A stretch of 64,000 bases of DNA from Flammeovirgaceae bacterium UBA1842. Lineage in GTDB: Bacteria; Bacteroidota; Bacteroidia; Cytophagales; Cyclobacteriaceae. Below, in pieces: positions 53,568-62,938 of this stretch. The stretch's first letter is position 1, and each line of letters opens with the position of its first letter. The position numbers and the translations under genes are program-made. A model generated the notes under the pieces. That model saw only the letters and a list, made by a program, of their open reading frames with translations. It made no database searches and was not told the DNA's origin. The stretch lies in the NCBI GenBank assembly GCA_002338655.1, contig DDIU01000022.1:149083-213082 (forward strand). Direction: 5' to 3'.

Positions 53568-55463
53568 TTACTTCGCATTTTTTATAATTGCCTCTACTAC
53601 TTCTGGATTAAGTAAGGTGGATATATCCCCCATGTTTCCGGTATCTTTAGAAGCAATTTTTCTCAATATCCTACGCATAATTTTTCCAGAACGTGTTTTT
53701 GGAAGCCCCGGCACTATCTGAATTTTATCGGGTTTAGCTATTGGGCCAATGATTTTATTGACCGTTTCACGGATTTCTCCAATTAGATTGTCTTCTGATC
53801 GGCCTTCCATATCACAAATTACATACGCATAAATGCCTTGTCCTTTTATATCATGGGGAAAACCAACTACGGCTGATTCGATTACCTTTGGATGTTCATT
53901 AATGGCATTTTCAACCTCTGCCGTTCCCATTCTATGACCTGAGATATTCATCACATCATCCACTCGCCCTAATATTCTGTAGTAACCGTCCTCATCCCGT
54001 TTGGCTCCATCACCAGTAAAGTACATTCCTTTAAAGGTTGAAAAATAGGTCTGCTTACAGCGGTCATGGTCACCATAAGTGGTTCTGATCATTCCCGGCC
54101 ACGGGTATTTAATGCATAAATTACCCTCAACGCTGTTGCCTTTTAGTTCTTTGCCCTCGGCATCTACAATTACAGGCTGAACTCCCGGAAGGGGTAGTGT
54201 GGCGTATGATGGTTTTGTAGGAGTCACCCCGGCTATGGGAGAGATCATAATGCCACCCGTTTCGGTTTGCCACCAAGTATCTACTACGGGGCATTTGCCC
54301 TTACCAATATGGGAATGATACCAATGCCATGCTTCTTCATTTATTGGCTCACCTACTGACCCAATTACTTTTAACGAATCGAGTTTGTAAGGAGCGATGG
54401 GCTCAGTACCATAGGCCTGCAAAGCCCTGATAGCCGTGGGTGCGGTATAAAATTGATTGACTTTATACTTGTCAATAATGGCCCAAAACCGTCCTGCATC
54501 TGGGAAGGTAGGTACTCCTTCAAACATAATAGTTGTTGCGCCAGCCAAAAGAGGCCCATAAACAATATAGGAGTGGCCGGTAATCCAGCCGACATCAGCC
54601 GTGCACCAATAAATATCGCCTGGGCTGTATTGAAAGACATTCTCAAAAGTATATTTGGTGAAAACCATATAACCACCGCAAGTATGAACAACGCCTTTTG
54701 GTTTACCTGTAGAGCCAGAAGTATAAAGGACAAATAGCATGTCTTCCGTGTCCATAACCTCGGCCTTATATTCTTCTGGTTGGTCGGAAATTGCATCATG
54801 CCACCAAATATCACGACCAGATTTCATGGTCACTTCTTCTTTCGTCCTTTGATAGACAATCACTTTTTCAACGGTGGTTGTTTTTTCCAATGCTTCATCT
54901 ACTACCGCCTTTACAGGAATGGATTTAGCGCCACGGAAATTTCCATCTGAAGTCAATACCATTTTGGCAGTACAATCATTGATCCGATCAGCTAAGGCGG
55001 TGGAGGAGAATCCAGCAAACACAATGGAGTGTACGGCACCAATTCTAGCACAGGCCAGCATAGCCACTGCGGCCTCAGGGATCATAGGCATATATATAAT
55101 CACCCGATCCCCTTTACCAACACCATTCGATTTCATTGCATTGGCAAACTGATTGGTCATCTGGTACAGTTCTTTATAGGTTATGATCCTGTTTTCCTCA
55201 TTAGGGTCATTGGGTTCCCAAATGATGGCAGGCTTGTCTCCAAGGGTGTAAAGATGTCTTTCAAATATATTTTCGGTGATGTTGAGTTTAGCATTGGTAA
55301 ACCACTTGACATCCGGCTTATCAAAATCCCATTCTACTACTTTATCCCAACGCTTTTGCCAATGGAAGGAGTCCGCTATTCGAGCCCAAAACTCTTCGGG
55401 GTCATTTACACTTCTTTGATATTCATGGATGTATCCGCTAAGGGTATGAATTCTATCACTCAT
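53568..55463 (-). CDS. acs: Acetyl-CoA synthetase
   Basis: A 631-residue ANL-family enzyme. The N-terminal ACAS domain is followed by the P-loop motif YTSGSTGKPKGV, then WWQTETGG, YFTGDGAKRDEDGYY and GRVDDVMNISGHRMGTAEVE (hinge). The C-terminal KTRSGKIMRRILRK contains the lysine acetylated in other bacteria. It activates acetate to acetyl-CoA through acetyl-AMP. It is divergent from the cytochrome gene. Confidence 0.97.
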   Translation of the reverse strand: MSDRIHTLSGYIHEYQRSVNDPEEFWARIADSFHWQKRWDKVVEWDFDKPDVKWFTNAKLNITENIFERHLYTLGDKPAIIWEPNDPNEENRIITYKELYQMTNQFANAMKSNGVGKGDRVIIYMPMIPEAAVAMLACARIGAVHSIVFAGFSSTALADRINDCTAKMVLTSDGNFRGAKSIPVKAVVDEALEKTTTVEKVIVYQRTKEEVTMKSGRDIWWHDAISDQPEEYKAEVMDTEDMLFVLYTSGSTGKPKGVVHTCGGYMVFTKYTFENVFQYSPGDIYWCTADVGWITGHSYIVYGPLLAGATTIMFEGVPTFPDAGRFWAIIDKYKVNQFYTAPTAIRALQAYGTEPIAPYKLDSLKVIGSVGEPINEEAWHWYHSHIGKGKCPVVDTWWQTETGGIMISPIAGVTPTKPSYATLPLPGVQPVIVDAEGKELKGNSVEGNLCIKYPWPGMIRTTYGDHDRCKQTYFSTFKGMYFTGDGAKRDEDGYYRILGRVDDVMNISGHRMGTAEVENAINEHPKVIESAVVGFPHDIKGQGIYAYVICDMEGRSEDNLIGEIRETVNKIIGPIAKPDKIQIVPGLPKTRSGKIMRRILRKIASKDTGNMGDISTLLNPEVVEAIIKNAK

Positions 55464-55639
55464 GGTTCTTGGGTTTGTATAATCTCTAATTTAAGGGATA
55501 GGATTATAAACAGCAATTGGGATTATATTCAAGCCGGTTATTGTCCCATTTGCTTCAATAAATTAAACGATATGAATGTTTGAGGACTTTTAAAATTCCC
55601 AATTTTCACTAAATTGTGTGACTTTTATTATCGAACCAA

Positions 55640-56596
55640 ATGAAAAAAGGCATCAAAATTATTGGCGTAGCTATAGTAGTTATTCTAATCGTAGCAGTTT
55701 TTTTCGGATTGTTTGTCAATTTTAAGGGCATTCCTAATTACACGCCTGAAAAAATAAACTATCAGGTGAATAGTAGTCCTGAGTCTATTCAAAGGGGTAA
55801 AAAATTAGTGCTTTCGCTTTGTGCCAACTGTCATATAAATAGGGAAACAGGGAAACTTACAGGAGTAAGAATGAAAGATGCTCCACCGGAATTTGGCAAA
55901 ATTTACTCTGCAAATATTACACAGGACAAAACCTATGGTATCGGTGACTGGCAAGATGGCGAAATCGTCTATTTGTTAAGAACAGGGGTCAAAAAAGATG
56001 GGCAATATGCCCCGCCATATATGGCCAAATTACCTGAGATGGCTGATGAGGATATCAATGCGATTATTTCATTTTTAAAATCTGATGATAAAATGGTGCT
56101 GGCTGATGCTACTCCAGATAAACCCTGTGAACCATCTATCTTAACTAAGTTTTTGTGCATGGTGGCTTTTAAGCCATTGCCATATCCTACCGAACCCATA
56201 CCAATGCCTGATACAACCGATCAGGTTAAGTTAGGAAAATATCTAGCCCTTAACTTCGAATGCTATTCCTGTCACTCTGCCGATTTTAAAACCAATAATT
56301 TTCTAGAACCAGAGAAGAGTGAAGGGTTTTTTGGTGGTGGAAATAAACCATTGAACATGGATGGCCAAATAGTTTTGACCAGTAACCTAACTCCAGATCA
56401 AGAAACAGGTATTGGGCTTTGGACTAAAGGACAATTTGTAAAAGCGGTTAAATCTGGTATTGTTGATGGACAATCTTCACTACAATACCCAATGTTGCCA
56501 TATGTGCACTTAACAGATAAGGAAGCAGAAGCGATTTTTGCCTATTTACAGACAATCCCACCCATTAAAAATAAGGTTGAACGGGTGATTTATTGA
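55640..56596 (+). CDS. Diheme c-type cytochrome
   Basis: A 318-residue protein with one N-terminal membrane segment (residues 5-27) acting as anchor or signal. Two heme c sites are visible: CANCH (61-65) and CYSCH (208-212), each within a cytochrome c domain. Met ligands are likely in MAKLPEM and in the MLPY region. It depends on heme attachment, hence on a cytochrome c maturation system such as the ccm genes in this window. Electron donor and acceptor are unknown. Confidence 0.88.
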   Translation: MKKGIKIIGVAIVVILIVAVFFGLFVNFKGIPNYTPEKINYQVNSSPESIQRGKKLVLSLCANCHINRETGKLTGVRMKDAPPEFGKIYSANITQDKTYGIGDWQDGEIVYLLRTGVKKDGQYAPPYMAKLPEMADEDINAIISFLKSDDKMVLADATPDKPCEPSILTKFLCMVAFKPLPYPTEPIPMPDTTDQVKLGKYLALNFECYSCHSADFKTNNFLEPEKSEGFFGGGNKPLNMDGQIVLTSNLTPDQETGIGLWTKGQFVKAVKSGIVDGQSSLQYPMLPYVHLTDKEAEAIFAYLQTIPPIKNKVERVIY

Positions 56597-56670
56597 TAAA
56601 GGATATACCTATTCGAAAAATCATAAAAGTATTTTATACTAAATGTAACTTTTAAGTTACCCTTGATGTT

Positions 56671-56814
56671 GTGAACAAAGTCAGGGAGATAATTGCATAT
56701 AAGAACTACTTTGAAGACTTTCTGAACAAGCAGCATAAAAAAGTTCAGAATAAGATTTATAAGATTCTTGAAGCAATTAAACTTATGAATCAGTACTACG
56801 ATGAAAAATTCTAA
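56671..56814 (+). pseudogene. Internally deleted RelE/HigB-type toxin remnant
   Basis: From a GTG, 47 codons read VREIIAYKNYFEDFLNKQ, continue through KVQNKIYKILE, and then jump to AIKLMNQYYDEKF before a stop. The first 35 residues match the N terminus, and the last 12 the C terminus, of the HigB/Gp49-like toxins normally about 110 residues long. About 60 residues of the core are missing, so the toxin should be inactive. Its end overlaps the antitoxin start by 14 bases, the usual gene order for this family. Confidence 0.7.
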
Positions 56815-57100
56815 TATAAATACATGGAAAGCCATCAAAGACTCTGTTTATGGCAAAAAAGGAACAGAACGAAGGGACTCTCTTGACAGAGAAGCTGAAG
56901 GTTTCACTATAGGGCTTCTGCTTAGAAAAGCACGTGAAGAAAAACAGCTAACGCAAGAACAGTTGGGACAACTAGTTGACAAGAAGAGGACTTATATTTC
57001 TAGAATCGAAAATGATGGTAGCAATCTGACCTTAAAGACTTTATTTGATATAGTCGAAAAAGGGCTAGGAGGAAAAGTAAAAATTTCGATAGAAACGTAA
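56801..57100 (+). CDS. XRE-family antitoxin (HigA-like)
   Basis: A 99-residue protein with a WKAIKDSVYGKKGTERRDSLDRE N-terminal extension and a helix-turn-helix (LRKAREEKQLTQEQLGQLV ... KRTYISRIENDGS). This is the HigA-type antitoxin family paired with HigB/Gp49-like toxins. The upstream toxin is truncated, so the antitoxin is now effectively an orphan that may act as a repressor or neutralise related toxins. It is intact by length and motifs. Confidence 0.9.
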   Translation: MKNSNINTWKAIKDSVYGKKGTERRDSLDREAEGFTIGLLLRKAREEKQLTQEQLGQLVDKKRTYISRIENDGSNLTLKTLFDIVEKGLGGKVKISIET

Positions 57101-57125
57101 AGTGCCTCCCTATCGCACTAGGTTA

Positions 57126-57869
57126 TCAAAACCAGAATTCAGCACTTACCGCTATTAATGCTCCGAAAAGGGCAACACCTAATTTACGGGCATTAAAACT
57201 ATGGTCATCGCTACTTTCAAAAACGATGGTAGTAGAAATGTATAGAAAATTGCCACTCACAACAGCGAAAAGGATGGTGTAAAGCTCATTTGATAGTGTG
57301 CTATTATTGACATAATAATTTCCTGTCAACAAGCCAATGGGGGAGGCCAATGCAAAGAAGATAAGGAATATAATAGCGAGCTTTTTATTTTTTAGTTGGC
57401 ATATAATAATGGACATCAACGCAAATGCCGCAGGAGCTTTATGTAAAACAATGCCTAATAATAGTCCATTTGATTCATGTTCCGCATGTATTACCCCTGG
57501 ATGGGCAAGTAAGCTACCCTCTAGTAAGGCGTGTATGGACATACCTATTAAAACCATGATGGCCGATGACTTACCATGTTGGTGACTGCCTTCGTGTTGA
57601 TGGATATGGCCATGTTCGGCACCATCAGTAAAGTATTCCAATATCTGCTGTAAGAAAAACCCTAAAAGCACAAATAAGCCTATTGTAGCCGGATTCTTAG
57701 CATGGGAATACAATTCAGGCATGATGTGAATGATGGTAATAGCAAATAAGTAGGACCCTGCGAAAACCAACATTAACTTGTAGTTTCGCTTTTCAATATT
57801 TGGGATGGCGAATACCAATAAGCCTGATAGAAAGGCACTTAGAAAAAGAATAGCGATGCTGAAGTACAT
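57126..57869 (-). CDS. ZIP-family metal transporter
   Basis: A 247-residue membrane protein with eight membrane segments, starting at MYFSIAILFLSAFLSG (a longer frame adds 14 residues without family similarity). A His-rich cytosolic loop EHGHIHQHEGSHQHGKS lies between segments III and IV. Metal-binding helices contain IGMSIHALLEGSLLAH and GIVLHKAPAAFAL. Zinc or iron uptake or export is expected. It is convergent with the antitoxin gene. Confidence 0.9.
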   Translation of the reverse strand: MYFSIAILFLSAFLSGLLVFAIPNIEKRNYKLMLVFAGSYLFAITIIHIMPELYSHAKNPATIGLFVLLGFFLQQILEYFTDGAEHGHIHQHEGSHQHGKSSAIMVLIGMSIHALLEGSLLAHPGVIHAEHESNGLLLGIVLHKAPAAFALMSIIICQLKNKKLAIIFLIFFALASPIGLLTGNYYVNNSTLSNELYTILFAVVSGNFLYISTTIVFESSDDHSFNARKLGVALFGALIAVSAEFWF

Positions 57870-58000
57870 GGAGATCAAAAAGTAAAACGCAAATATACAA
57901 CAGTGTTGCATTTATCCTAAGCCCTTTTTGCTTGGCATAAAAAATAATGTGTTATTATAAAAAAAGCCAACTTTACAATTAAACTGAAAACTGTATCATT

Positions 58001-58522
58001 TTGAAAAGTAAATTATTACTAGCGTATTCGTTGATTGTCGGCCAACTGGTATCCATTTTCATGGCAGGTTATATGGTCTATATTAGTCACTCGCTTTATA
58101 GCGTGTTGCTTAGGTCAACAAGAGTTCATCTATTGGTTCTGGTGCTTATTAATCTTTTGCTGATTTATTCCACATTCCATTTAATAAGAATACTTAATAT
58201 ATCATCAAAAATGAGGCAGGCAGCACGTGAACAGCGAGAGGCCAAGTCTAAACGGGTAGAAATAATGGTCTTTGGGTTGATGTTATCCTTAGTGTTCTAT
58301 TCACTTTTTTACACTGTTCCATTTAGATATTATTATCCAACCAATTTCGAGTACATAGTATATTATGTAAACAGTTTTATTCAATTATTGCTTTTGATCA
58401 GCTTGATATCAGCTCATGCAAAGACCAACGACAACATAATGAAAAAAAAGCAGCGTTATGCTGCTTTTGGAGCTGGGTTTGGCTTGCTATTATTCTATGT
58501 TTACCTCCAATTATTGACTTAA
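58001..58522 (+). CDS. Four-helix membrane protein of unknown function
   Basis: A 173-residue protein with hydrophobic segments near residues 5-28, 38-58, 84-104, 118-138 and 150-170, and a charged middle loop (KMRQAAREQREAKSKRVE). Start is a TTG. No known family was recognised. It is convergent with the ABC permease gene, six bases apart. Confidence 0.6.
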   Translation: MKSKLLLAYSLIVGQLVSIFMAGYMVYISHSLYSVLLRSTRVHLLVLVLINLLLIYSTFHLIRILNISSKMRQAAREQREAKSKRVEIMVFGLMLSLVFYSLFYTVPFRYYYPTNFEYIVYYVNSFIQLLLLISLISAHAKTNDNIMKKKQRYAAFGAGFGLLLFYVYLQLLT

Positions 58523-58528
58523 GGGGAG

Positions 58529-61156
58529 TCATTCACTTTTTAAGTTTTTAACGGGGTTTACAAAAGCAGCTTTTATTATCTGATGACTTATTGTAAATAC
58601 TGTGATGGCCAGTGCACTTAGGGCTGCGATTGCAAATATCCACCAGCCTATTTCAATTCTGTAATCATAATGTTGAAGCCAGCTATCCAGTAGGTAATTA
58701 GCTAAAGGAGTGGCGATAACACATGCGATAATTACCAAAATAATAAATTCCCCCGTAAGTAATCGCCACAAACTATTGACTGAAGCGCCAAGAACCTTTC
58801 GGATACTAATTTCCTTCATTCTCGTTTTTACTAAATAAGATGCGAGTCCAAATAAGCCAAGGCAGCTTATAAATATGGCCAGAACAGCAAAGACAGTTAC
58901 CAATTTTCCAATTTGCTCCTCGGATTTAAATTTAGCCTCATATTCCTGATCCATAAATTTATAGTCGAAAGGAACGGATGGAGTTACTTTTTTAAATACA
59001 TTTTCTACTTTAGTAATTGCTTCTGCAATGTTCATTTCTGGATTAAGACGAATAAACATCCACGGTAAAGAATTATCAGAAAGAAACAAAAAGGCAGGCT
59101 TAGGTTTTTGAAATGGATCACCTTTTATTAGGTCGTTTACCACACCCACAATGGTAAAATCAGGGCCGCCTAAATAACCTCTTGAGAAATGCACTTCGGT
59201 ACCAACGGGGTCTTTTAAGCCCATAATCTCTTTAGCAGATTGAGTGATGATTATGGCATTAGACACATCCGAAGTTATATCTCTGGTAAAATCACGGCCT
59301 TCAAGAATTTCCCAGTCGATCACCTTTCCATAATCATAATTCACTAAAATAGTATTAAATGAAGGGTCAAAACTGGGATCTTTCCCTTCCCAGCTGAAGC
59401 CGTCATTGTTGCCCAAATTATTTGACAATGGGTAGCTGGCTTCTCCAATTTCCAAAACGGCTCCAGTTCTGTTGAGCTCATTTTGAAATACATCATATTT
59501 TCCATAAAGCTCGCCCACTCTTTTAGGAATCATCAATAAATTGCTTCTGTTGAAACCTAGGGGGCGGTTTTTTACGTGTTGGATTTGCTTAAAAACCACA
59601 AGGGTTCCGATAATGAGTACTATTGATATGGTAAACTGGAAAACCACTAACACTTTACGTGGCAAAGCTCCCTTTTTCCCCGTTTGGGTAGAACCGCTTA
59701 AATGTTTGATAGGATTAAATGAAGCCAAATAGAAGGCTGGGTAACTACCCGCCATTAGACCGATAATTACGGTTGTCCCTAATCCTATTATCCAGAACCA
59801 AATGCTTCCAAATGGCAGGATAATTTCTTTACCGGAAATGGAACTGAACCATGGAATGGTAATAACTATTAAAGCCAAGGCAAAAACAAATCCAATGAAC
59901 GAGATAAGTATAGATTCAGTTAAAAATTGACTTACAAGTTGACGTTTTAAAGAACCGATGCTTTTTCGCACCCCTATTTCTTTAGACCTTCTTTCAGATC
60001 GAGCAGTATTTAAATTGATGAAATTGATTATAGCCAGTGATAATACGAAAACGGCTATTAATAGGAACAGCCAAATATATTTTAAGCGTTCACTCATGAC
60101 AGATTTTCCGTTTTCAAATTCGGAATACAAGTGCCACTTACTCATCTCATTAAGTCTTAGAAAGCGCTTTCCCGACCCATCGATATGGGACTGAAGTTCA
60201 TTTTTTATCAGGGAATTGACAGATTCCACATTAGCGCCTTTTTTCAATTTTGCATATACACTAATAAAGAAGTTGTCCCATACATCTAAACTAGTCCAAC
60301 CCGAAACGTATAAATCCAATGGTGCAAAAAACGAAGCGTCATGAAAAGTTGAGTTTCGAGGGAGATCCTCATACACCCCGGTTACGATCAGCTCCGTTTT
60401 ACCGTTCATTTTGACTATTTGATTTATTGGGTCTACCTCATGAAATAGCTTCTCAGCCAATTTTTCAGACAGTAAAATTGAATTAATGTCTTTTAGCCCA
60501 TTTAATGACCCTGCTATCATTTTGAGGGCAAACATGTCGGAGCCATCTGGTTGCATAAAATAACCGTTCACTGCAAAATCTCCTTGAGAGGTTCTTAGTA
60601 TTCTCTCTTCAGGGCGCGAACGCACCATTACTACCTGATCAAATTGACTTCCATAGGTATCTTTCAATAAACTGCCAACAGCAGGGGGAAGTGAAGTGCC
60701 AATATGGACTTCTTCGCTTAAGGTATGGTGCTCTACCAATACTTGTGCTATACGGTTGTAGTTTTCGTTGTATTTGTTGAAAGACAGTTCATCTTGTACA
60801 TACAAGCCTATAAGTAAGGCAACCGCCATACCAATGGCTAGACCAGAAATATTGATAAGTGAATAGCTTTTGTTTTTTAATAAGACACGTAGCCCTATTT
60901 TTAAATTGTGTTGATACATAGTGAGTTGATTGAGTTGTTGTATTTGAGTTATTGGTTTAATTAATCCTGGTCTAAAAAGCCGGATTACATCCAATGAAAA
61001 TTGCATTTTGGCTGACCTGATTCCATTTTCATTAGTTCTTTTTTCAAATCTTTCTAATAAGTCCCCTTCAATATCTTCTACAAAATCTGCATGGCAATAC
61101 CATCGGAAGAAGCGGAGAGACCATTTAGGAGGAGATACATTGTTGTCGATGTTCAT
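58529..61156 (-). CDS. MacB/FtsX-type ABC transporter permease with N-terminal prefix domain
   Basis: An 875-residue protein starting at MNIDNNVSPPKWSLRFFRWYC, whose ATG overlaps the PadR stop. Residues 1-about 80 form a permease-prefix domain (WSLRFFRWYCHADFVEDIEGDLLERF). There follow two FtsX-type permease modules, each with periplasmic MacB_PCD-like domain and four helices; EIGVRKSIGSLKRQLVSQFLTES and EISIRKVLGASVNSLWRLL are the conserved cytosolic motifs. No ATPase is adjacent. PadR-permease pairs of this type are common in Bacteroidota and probably sense or export envelope or antimicrobial compounds. Confidence 0.93.
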   Translation of the reverse strand: MNIDNNVSPPKWSLRFFRWYCHADFVEDIEGDLLERFEKRTNENGIRSAKMQFSLDVIRLFRPGLIKPITQIQQLNQLTMYQHNLKIGLRVLLKNKSYSLINISGLAIGMAVALLIGLYVQDELSFNKYNENYNRIAQVLVEHHTLSEEVHIGTSLPPAVGSLLKDTYGSQFDQVVMVRSRPEERILRTSQGDFAVNGYFMQPDGSDMFALKMIAGSLNGLKDINSILLSEKLAEKLFHEVDPINQIVKMNGKTELIVTGVYEDLPRNSTFHDASFFAPLDLYVSGWTSLDVWDNFFISVYAKLKKGANVESVNSLIKNELQSHIDGSGKRFLRLNEMSKWHLYSEFENGKSVMSERLKYIWLFLLIAVFVLSLAIINFINLNTARSERRSKEIGVRKSIGSLKRQLVSQFLTESILISFIGFVFALALIVITIPWFSSISGKEIILPFGSIWFWIIGLGTTVIIGLMAGSYPAFYLASFNPIKHLSGSTQTGKKGALPRKVLVVFQFTISIVLIIGTLVVFKQIQHVKNRPLGFNRSNLLMIPKRVGELYGKYDVFQNELNRTGAVLEIGEASYPLSNNLGNNDGFSWEGKDPSFDPSFNTILVNYDYGKVIDWEILEGRDFTRDITSDVSNAIIITQSAKEIMGLKDPVGTEVHFSRGYLGGPDFTIVGVVNDLIKGDPFQKPKPAFLFLSDNSLPWMFIRLNPEMNIAEAITKVENVFKKVTPSVPFDYKFMDQEYEAKFKSEEQIGKLVTVFAVLAIFISCLGLFGLASYLVKTRMKEISIRKVLGASVNSLWRLLTGEFIILVIIACVIATPLANYLLDSWLQHYDYRIEIGWWIFAIAALSALAITVFTISHQIIKAAFVNPVKNLKSE

Positions 61157-61488
61157 TTCAATAAACTGAAGGTAAATTCTGGAATGGCATTCCAAAGACC
61201 CAGACGCTGCTCTTTGGTTTCAGTCAACACCTTTTTGCCGTAAGCGGTTATAGAAAAGAAACGTTTGCGTTTGCCTCCCCTCACCTTGGTGGCTTCGCCA
61301 AACTCTGAAGTGAGAAACCCTTTCTTTTCTAATCTTCTAAGTACAGTTTGCAAAGCACCGATACTCACCGATCTTTTTAACCGACTTTCCATTTCATCGA
61401 TGATGGCAACCCCGTAAGCCTCATTTTTGAGTATAGCGACCGTCAGAAGTACGATTTCTTCAAATTCACCTAAATGATATTTACCCAT
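61153..61488 (-). CDS. PadR-family transcriptional repressor
   Basis: A 111-residue winged helix-turn-helix protein. MGKYHLGEFEEIVLLTVAILKNEAYGVAIIDEME is the typical PadR/PTR start, and LQTVLRRLEKKGFLTSEFGE is the recognition region with the wing KRKRFFSITAYGKKVL. It lies immediately before the permease with a four-base overlap. Two identical 21-bp elements lie upstream of its start codon and are likely its own operators. Confidence 0.94.
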   Translation of the reverse strand: MGKYHLGEFEEIVLLTVAILKNEAYGVAIIDEMESRLKRSVSIGALQTVLRRLEKKGFLTSEFGEATKVRGGKRKRFFSITAYGKKVLTETKEQRLGLWNAIPEFTFSLLK

Positions 61489-61493
61489 GATTC

Positions 61494-61561
61494 TTATATT
61501 AACTAAATTGTAGTCTTTATACGAAGGTAATTCAAATAGGTTATATTAACTAAATTGTAGT
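61494..61561 (-). promoter_or_regulatory. Two identical 21-bp repeats upstream of padR
   Basis: The copies lie at 61494-61514 and 61541-61561, 47 bases apart. The core on the minus strand is ACTACAATTTAGTTAATA. The proximal copy begins six bases from the ATG. A TTTG on the minus strand (around 61536-61539) followed after 20 bases by TACAATTT gives a plausible promoter whose -7 overlaps the proximal copy, as expected for autorepression. Confidence 0.55.
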
Positions 61562-61676
61562 TATAATATGATTTGGTAAGTTACATCCATTTATCTGTAC
61601 AAACAGTAATTAATTACACAGTAACTTCAACTGTGATATTGCCCAACTGAAGCTAAAAAATTACTAAATTATTGGA

Positions 61677-61764
61677 GTGCAGAATGAAAATAAATATAGT
61701 GTAGATTGAAAATAAAAATAGTGTAGATTGAAAATAATTTTGGTGTAGATTGAAAATATATTAC
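61677..61764 (+). repeat. Four 22-bp tandem repeats upstream of the DUF4143 ATPase
   Basis: Units begin at 61677, 61699, 61721 and 61743 with an exact 22-base period. The core GTGTAGATTGAAAAT is conserved in three units, and GTGCAGAATGAAAAT is the first. The last unit ends 12 bases from the ATPase ATG at 61777. The 288-bp gap 61489-61776 otherwise holds only the padR elements. Confidence 0.85.
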
Positions 61765-61776
61765 CTTGCATAGGTT

Positions 61777-62928
61777 ATGATCAGCAGGGAAAACTACAAA
61801 TCGATTAAAGAAACATTGGGGAAATACCCCATTATAGTGGTGACAGGCCCAAGACAAGCTGGTAAAACTACTGTGCTGCGTAACATGTTCAGCGAATATC
61901 GGTACGTTAGTCTTGAAAATCCTGATATCAGGAACTTTGCCGTCAGAGACCCTCGTGGATTTATGGATGAGTATGATGACAAGGTTATCTTTGACGAGAT
62001 TCAGCGAGCGCCTGAAATATTTTCATACCTACAGCAAATCGTGGATGATAACAATGTGATGGGTCAATTCATTTTGTCAGGGTCGCAGAATTTCCATTTA
62101 ATAGAACATATTACGCAAAGTCTGGCTGGCCGTGTTGCTATTTTCAGGTTGTTCCCATTTCAATTTAGCGAGATGAAAGAAGCAGGTTGGCTATCAAATG
62201 ATCTGGCAACTGTATTTACCAAAGGGTTTTACCCTGCGATATTCGAACGGAAGGTTGATCAGGATCGATATTATGCTGACTACATTGACACTTATATCAA
62301 AAGGGACGTTAGTCAGCTAGTGAATGTACAGGACAGCCGTTCGTTTGGTAATTTTATAAAATTGTGTGCCATCAGAGCTGGGCAGTTATTGAACTTAAAT
62401 GACCTAGCAAGAGATGCAGGGATCAGCCATACCACAGCTAGAAATTGGATATCTGTATTGGAAGCGAGTTATATTTTGTTTACACTACAACCCTATTTTG
62501 TCAATTATGGCAAGCGCACAATTAAGGCTCCTAAACTGTATTTTTATGATGTCGGATTACTTTGCCATCTTCTGAGTATTAGAAAAGGGGAAATTTCACC
62601 CCTTCACTCAATGTGGGGAAATATTTTTGAAAATTTGATTGTAAGTGAATTAACAAAACAGAATAGTCATTGGAGCCTGCACAGGGATTATTACTTCTGG
62701 AGGGATTCCAAGGGTAATGAAGTTGATTTATTGTACGAATATGCCGAAGCAATTCAAACTTATGAGATCAAATCCAGTAGCACTATTTTGGAAAAAATGT
62801 TTAAAGGACTCGTTTATTTCAAATCATTGACCAAAGACCAAAGTACCAAACCTATTTTGGTTTTTGGCGGGAAAAAGGGGCAAAAAAGAACTGATTTCAC
62901 TGTACTCCCCTGGGAAAAAGTTTCTTAA
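61777..62928 (+). CDS. AAA-family ATPase with DUF4143
   Basis: A 383-residue protein. The Walker A motif GPRQAGKT is at residues 24-31, the Walker B KVIFDEIQRAPE near 69-80, and sensor I ILSGSQNF near 107-114. The C-terminal DUF4143 contains the nuclease-like region HRDYYFWRDSKGNEVDLLYE and TYEIKSSST, a PD-(D/E)XK pattern. Members are widespread accessory proteins with no settled role. The 22-bp tandem repeats lie just upstream. Confidence 0.92.
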   Translation: MISRENYKSIKETLGKYPIIVVTGPRQAGKTTVLRNMFSEYRYVSLENPDIRNFAVRDPRGFMDEYDDKVIFDEIQRAPEIFSYLQQIVDDNNVMGQFILSGSQNFHLIEHITQSLAGRVAIFRLFPFQFSEMKEAGWLSNDLATVFTKGFYPAIFERKVDQDRYYADYIDTYIKRDVSQLVNVQDSRSFGNFIKLCAIRAGQLLNLNDLARDAGISHTTARNWISVLEASYILFTLQPYFVNYGKRTIKAPKLYFYDVGLLCHLLSIRKGEISPLHSMWGNIFENLIVSELTKQNSHWSLHRDYYFWRDSKGNEVDLLYEYAEAIQTYEIKSSSTILEKMFKGLVYFKSLTKDQSTKPILVFGGKKGQKRTDFTVLPWEKVS

Positions 62929-62938
62929 ATCTAGCAGA

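Noticed and set aside
57100..57126. AGTGC/GCACT stem between antitoxin and ZIP gene as terminator
   Set aside because: Only five base pairs with a nine-base loop and no T-run; too weak to call.
61677..61764. 22-bp tandem units as a CRISPR array
   Set aside because: The repeats are contiguous with no spacers and no cas genes are nearby.
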